DNA of 33,446 bases from an uncultured bacterium (GTDB taxonomy: Bacteria; Planctomycetota; UBA1135; GCA-002686595), in assembly GCA_905480285.1 (NCBI GenBank), contig CAJQPT010000157.1:1-33446 (forward strand), read 5' to 3'. Numbering within the stretch: position 1 is the stretch's first letter; each line of letters opens with the position of its first letter. Positions 30,558-33,446 of the stretch are shown piece after piece. The position numbers were made by a program, and so were the translations under genes. The notes below the pieces were generated by a model. That model did not search any database, was not told where the DNA came from, and saw only the letters and a list, made by a program, of their open reading frames with translations.

Positions 30558-31133
30558 CGGGACTTGAGGATGGTTGGGCGCGGTGATGGGTGCCGACGGC
30601 GTGCCGGATCGCGCTGCGCGTTGGAAGCTAAGCGTCAGGCAGAGGCGACGGGTCGAGCAAATCGGATTGCAGCGCCGGAGGCGCCAGCCTGGGACCAGCG
30701 CCGCTTCCCCGACAGGCGACGCCTGCGCCGCGAGGGTGCGGCTGATTGCCGCAGGCCAAGATCCGCGGCGCGCCGACAGGCGTCCCCCATCGCCGGACGC
30801 CGGCTCACTCGCCGTTGGCCGCTGGCATTGTTCTACCCCTGCCCCCGCCTCTTCGTGAACGGTCCCAGCGCCGGTCCGCGGCGGCGGCCGCCGATCCCCG
30901 ACCGTCGCGGCCCCGCTAGCCGCGCACGGATCGCGGGTCGAGGGGGCCGCGGCTCACGCCTCTCGACCTTCGCCGCGGGCCAGTCGCAGGGGACCGAGTG
31001 CATGGCCTGGCCACGGACGCTGGACCTCGGTCAGGGTGGACACCCAGCGCACGGCTTGCGATCAGGCGAGCCCCTCTCAGGCCGGCGCCTTCCGCCCCCC
31101 AGGTCGGCCCGCGCAGGCCTGGCCCCCGGCCGC
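30558..31133. other. noncoding gap with short hairpins
   Basis: About 575 bases without a credible gene. It includes a perfect dyad CAGGCG-A-CGCCTG (30713-30725) and a hairpin TGCGGC-TGATT-GCCGCA (30737-30753). I looked for tRNA, RNase P, tmRNA and SRP signatures here and saw none. Confidence 0.4.
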
Positions 31134-32513
<1,380 letters not shown>

Positions 32514-32678
32514 CGTTCCAGGCCTATCGACCACCGCCCCCGCGAGGCTGAAACCCTCGCATCGCGGGCGGCAGATCGCGGACCTCCGCGCGGGGTGCGG
32601 TGCAGAGCACCTCGCGGCGTGCACGGGACCGGTGGATGCGCCCAGAGGGCCGGCGAGATGCCCTAGGATGCTCGCCCA

Positions 32679-33320
32679 ATGACCCAGCTCGAACACCTTC
32701 GGCAGGACACAAGAGAGCTCCCCTGGGCACCGGAGGGCGCGCCCGGCGTCGAGGAACAACTGCTCGCGCCCCCGGACGCTCAGGACTCCGCTCGCACCGC
32801 GAGGGTGCGGCTGGCGGCGGGTACCCGATGGGCCCCGCTCGACGGCGTCGCGGTGCTGGTGCTGGAGGGGACCTGGTCCACCGCGCGCGGCGAGCTCTCC
32901 TGCCAGGAGTACGGCCGCCTCCCGTCGAGCTCCGGTGAGATCACCACCAGCGCCGAGGGCTGCACGCTGTTCGTCAAGAGCTACCCCGCCGGCACCCCTG
33001 GCGCCGACCTCCCCCCATTGCACGTGGCCTCGGCGGGTCACCCGTGGCTTCCCGGCCACGGGGGCCTCCAGGTCAAGCCGCTGGCCGACGACCCGCGACA
33101 CGGCGCAGCCCTGGTCCGCTGGCCCAGCAATGAGCGGTTCGTGCGGCACCAGCACTTCGGTGGCGAGGAGATCCTGGTGCTCTCTGGCACGTTTCAGGAC
33201 GAGCACGGCAGCTACCCCGCGGGTACCTGGCTGCGGAGCCCTCACCTCTCGGTGCACCACCCCTACGTGGAGGAAGAGACCCTCATCTTCGTCCGCACGG
33301 GCCACCTGAAGGCCGAGTGA
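32679..33320 (+). CDS. two-cupin ChrR-like protein
   Basis: A 213-residue cytoplasmic protein with two cupin folds. The N-terminal one (about 20-115) lacks clear metal ligands. The C-terminal one (about 135-210) reads RHQHFGGEEILVLSG...DEHGSYPAGTWLRSP...SVHHP, with H157, H159, E163 and H193/H194 as likely metal ligands. This is the ChrR-type cupin (cupin_7) pattern, known from the C-terminal sensor part of ChrR anti-sigma factors and from stand-alone proteins. The zinc-finger anti-sigma domain of ChrR is absent and no sigma gene adjoins, so an anti-sigma role is not supported; stress sensing or small-molecule binding is possible. The ATG is nine bases past a TAGGAT box, so a leaderless or short-leader mRNA is conceivable. 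Confidence 0.85.
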   Translation: MTQLEHLRQDTRELPWAPEGAPGVEEQLLAPPDAQDSARTARVRLAAGTRWAPLDGVAVLVLEGTWSTARGELSCQEYGRLPSSSGEITTSAEGCTLFVKSYPAGTPGADLPPLHVASAGHPWLPGHGGLQVKPLADDPRHGAALVRWPSNERFVRHQHFGGEEILVLSGTFQDEHGSYPAGTWLRSPHLSVHHPYVEEETLIFVRTGHLKAE

Positions 33321-33446
33321 TCCCTCCGACGCTTCGCGGCCGTCGAGCCCTGCAGTTGGTGCCCGACGCCTGATCCAGGCAGGCCGCGGCGCCCAGGCGA
33401 CCGCAGCGCGCCGCCCGGCCATTGACCGGCGTTCGCCGCTCCGTCT

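Noticed and set aside
32664-32678. TAGGAT box before the cupin gene as a promoter
   Set aside because: No -35 hexamer at 16-18 bases; kept only as a remark in the gene entry.
32679-33320. Anti-sigma factor ChrR for the ECF factor in this window
   Set aside because: The cupin protein lacks the zinc-finger anti-sigma domain and is 12 kb from the sigma gene.
32514-33422. N-terminal extension of the histidine-motif membrane protein up to 33422
   Set aside because: It would run antisense through the whole cupin gene, whose motifs are clear; the ATG at 32513 is preferred.

Overview
The window comes from a very GC-rich (about 70%) Gram-negative-type bacterium, most likely a planctomycete of the Saltatorellus/Engelhardtia (Poly30/Pla133-like) kind. 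The clues are an ECF sigma factor coupled to a Ser/Thr kinase of planctomycete type, a DUF1573 protein, several lineage-type hypothetical proteins, and a secreted protein ending in a YCGAN...FTDGLTV-type C-terminal domain that I associate with that group. The assignment rests on family recognition, not on a search. Most genes lie on the minus strand, and gene pairs are often joined by 4-base start/stop overlaps (GTGA, ATGA, TTGA).

1-5700: a VWA-domain membrane protein cut by the left edge overlaps mnmA. Divergent to these are yajC and a yraN/UPF0102 gene. Next come two convergent minus-strand genes: a helix-turn-helix protein with a membrane segment, and a conserved planctomycete membrane-anchored protein.

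5729-15362: a seven-gene minus-strand run, in transcription order pilB-like ATPase 2, pilT, pilB/gspE-like ATPase 1, pilC/gspF, an orphan sensor histidine kinase, and two CNNM/CorC-type (DUF21 + CBS) membrane proteins. This is the motor module of a type IV pilus or type II secretion machine, joined to a sensor and to ion-transport-type proteins. No pilin, PilMNOPQ or response regulator gene is present. An eight-G run at the end of the kinase gene could allow frameshifting into the next gene.

15522-21598: a DUF1573 periplasmic protein, a divergent lipoprotein, and a three-gene signalling operon: membrane Ser/Thr kinase, ECF sigma factor with a fused anti-sigma-like zinc-finger tail, and a membrane-anchored extracytoplasmic protein.

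22012-28753: a REC-like/degenerate GGDEF protein, yebC, the rplM-rpsI ribosomal operon with a good sigma70-type promoter and a two-hairpin leader, a FtsQ-like single-pass protein translationally coupled to a polytopic membrane protein, and a small helical protein.

28754-33446: a repeat-rich noncoding stretch, the secreted CBM-like protein, a second noncoding stretch, a polytopic membrane protein with conserved histidines, and a divergent two-cupin ChrR-like protein.

The most unusual genome-level signal is a set of short tandem arrays (units of 12-17 bp, often exactly 14 bp, 3-6 copies), each with a different unit sequence, placed in the intergenic gaps. Similar 12-bp arrays occur in frame inside three low-complexity protein segments.
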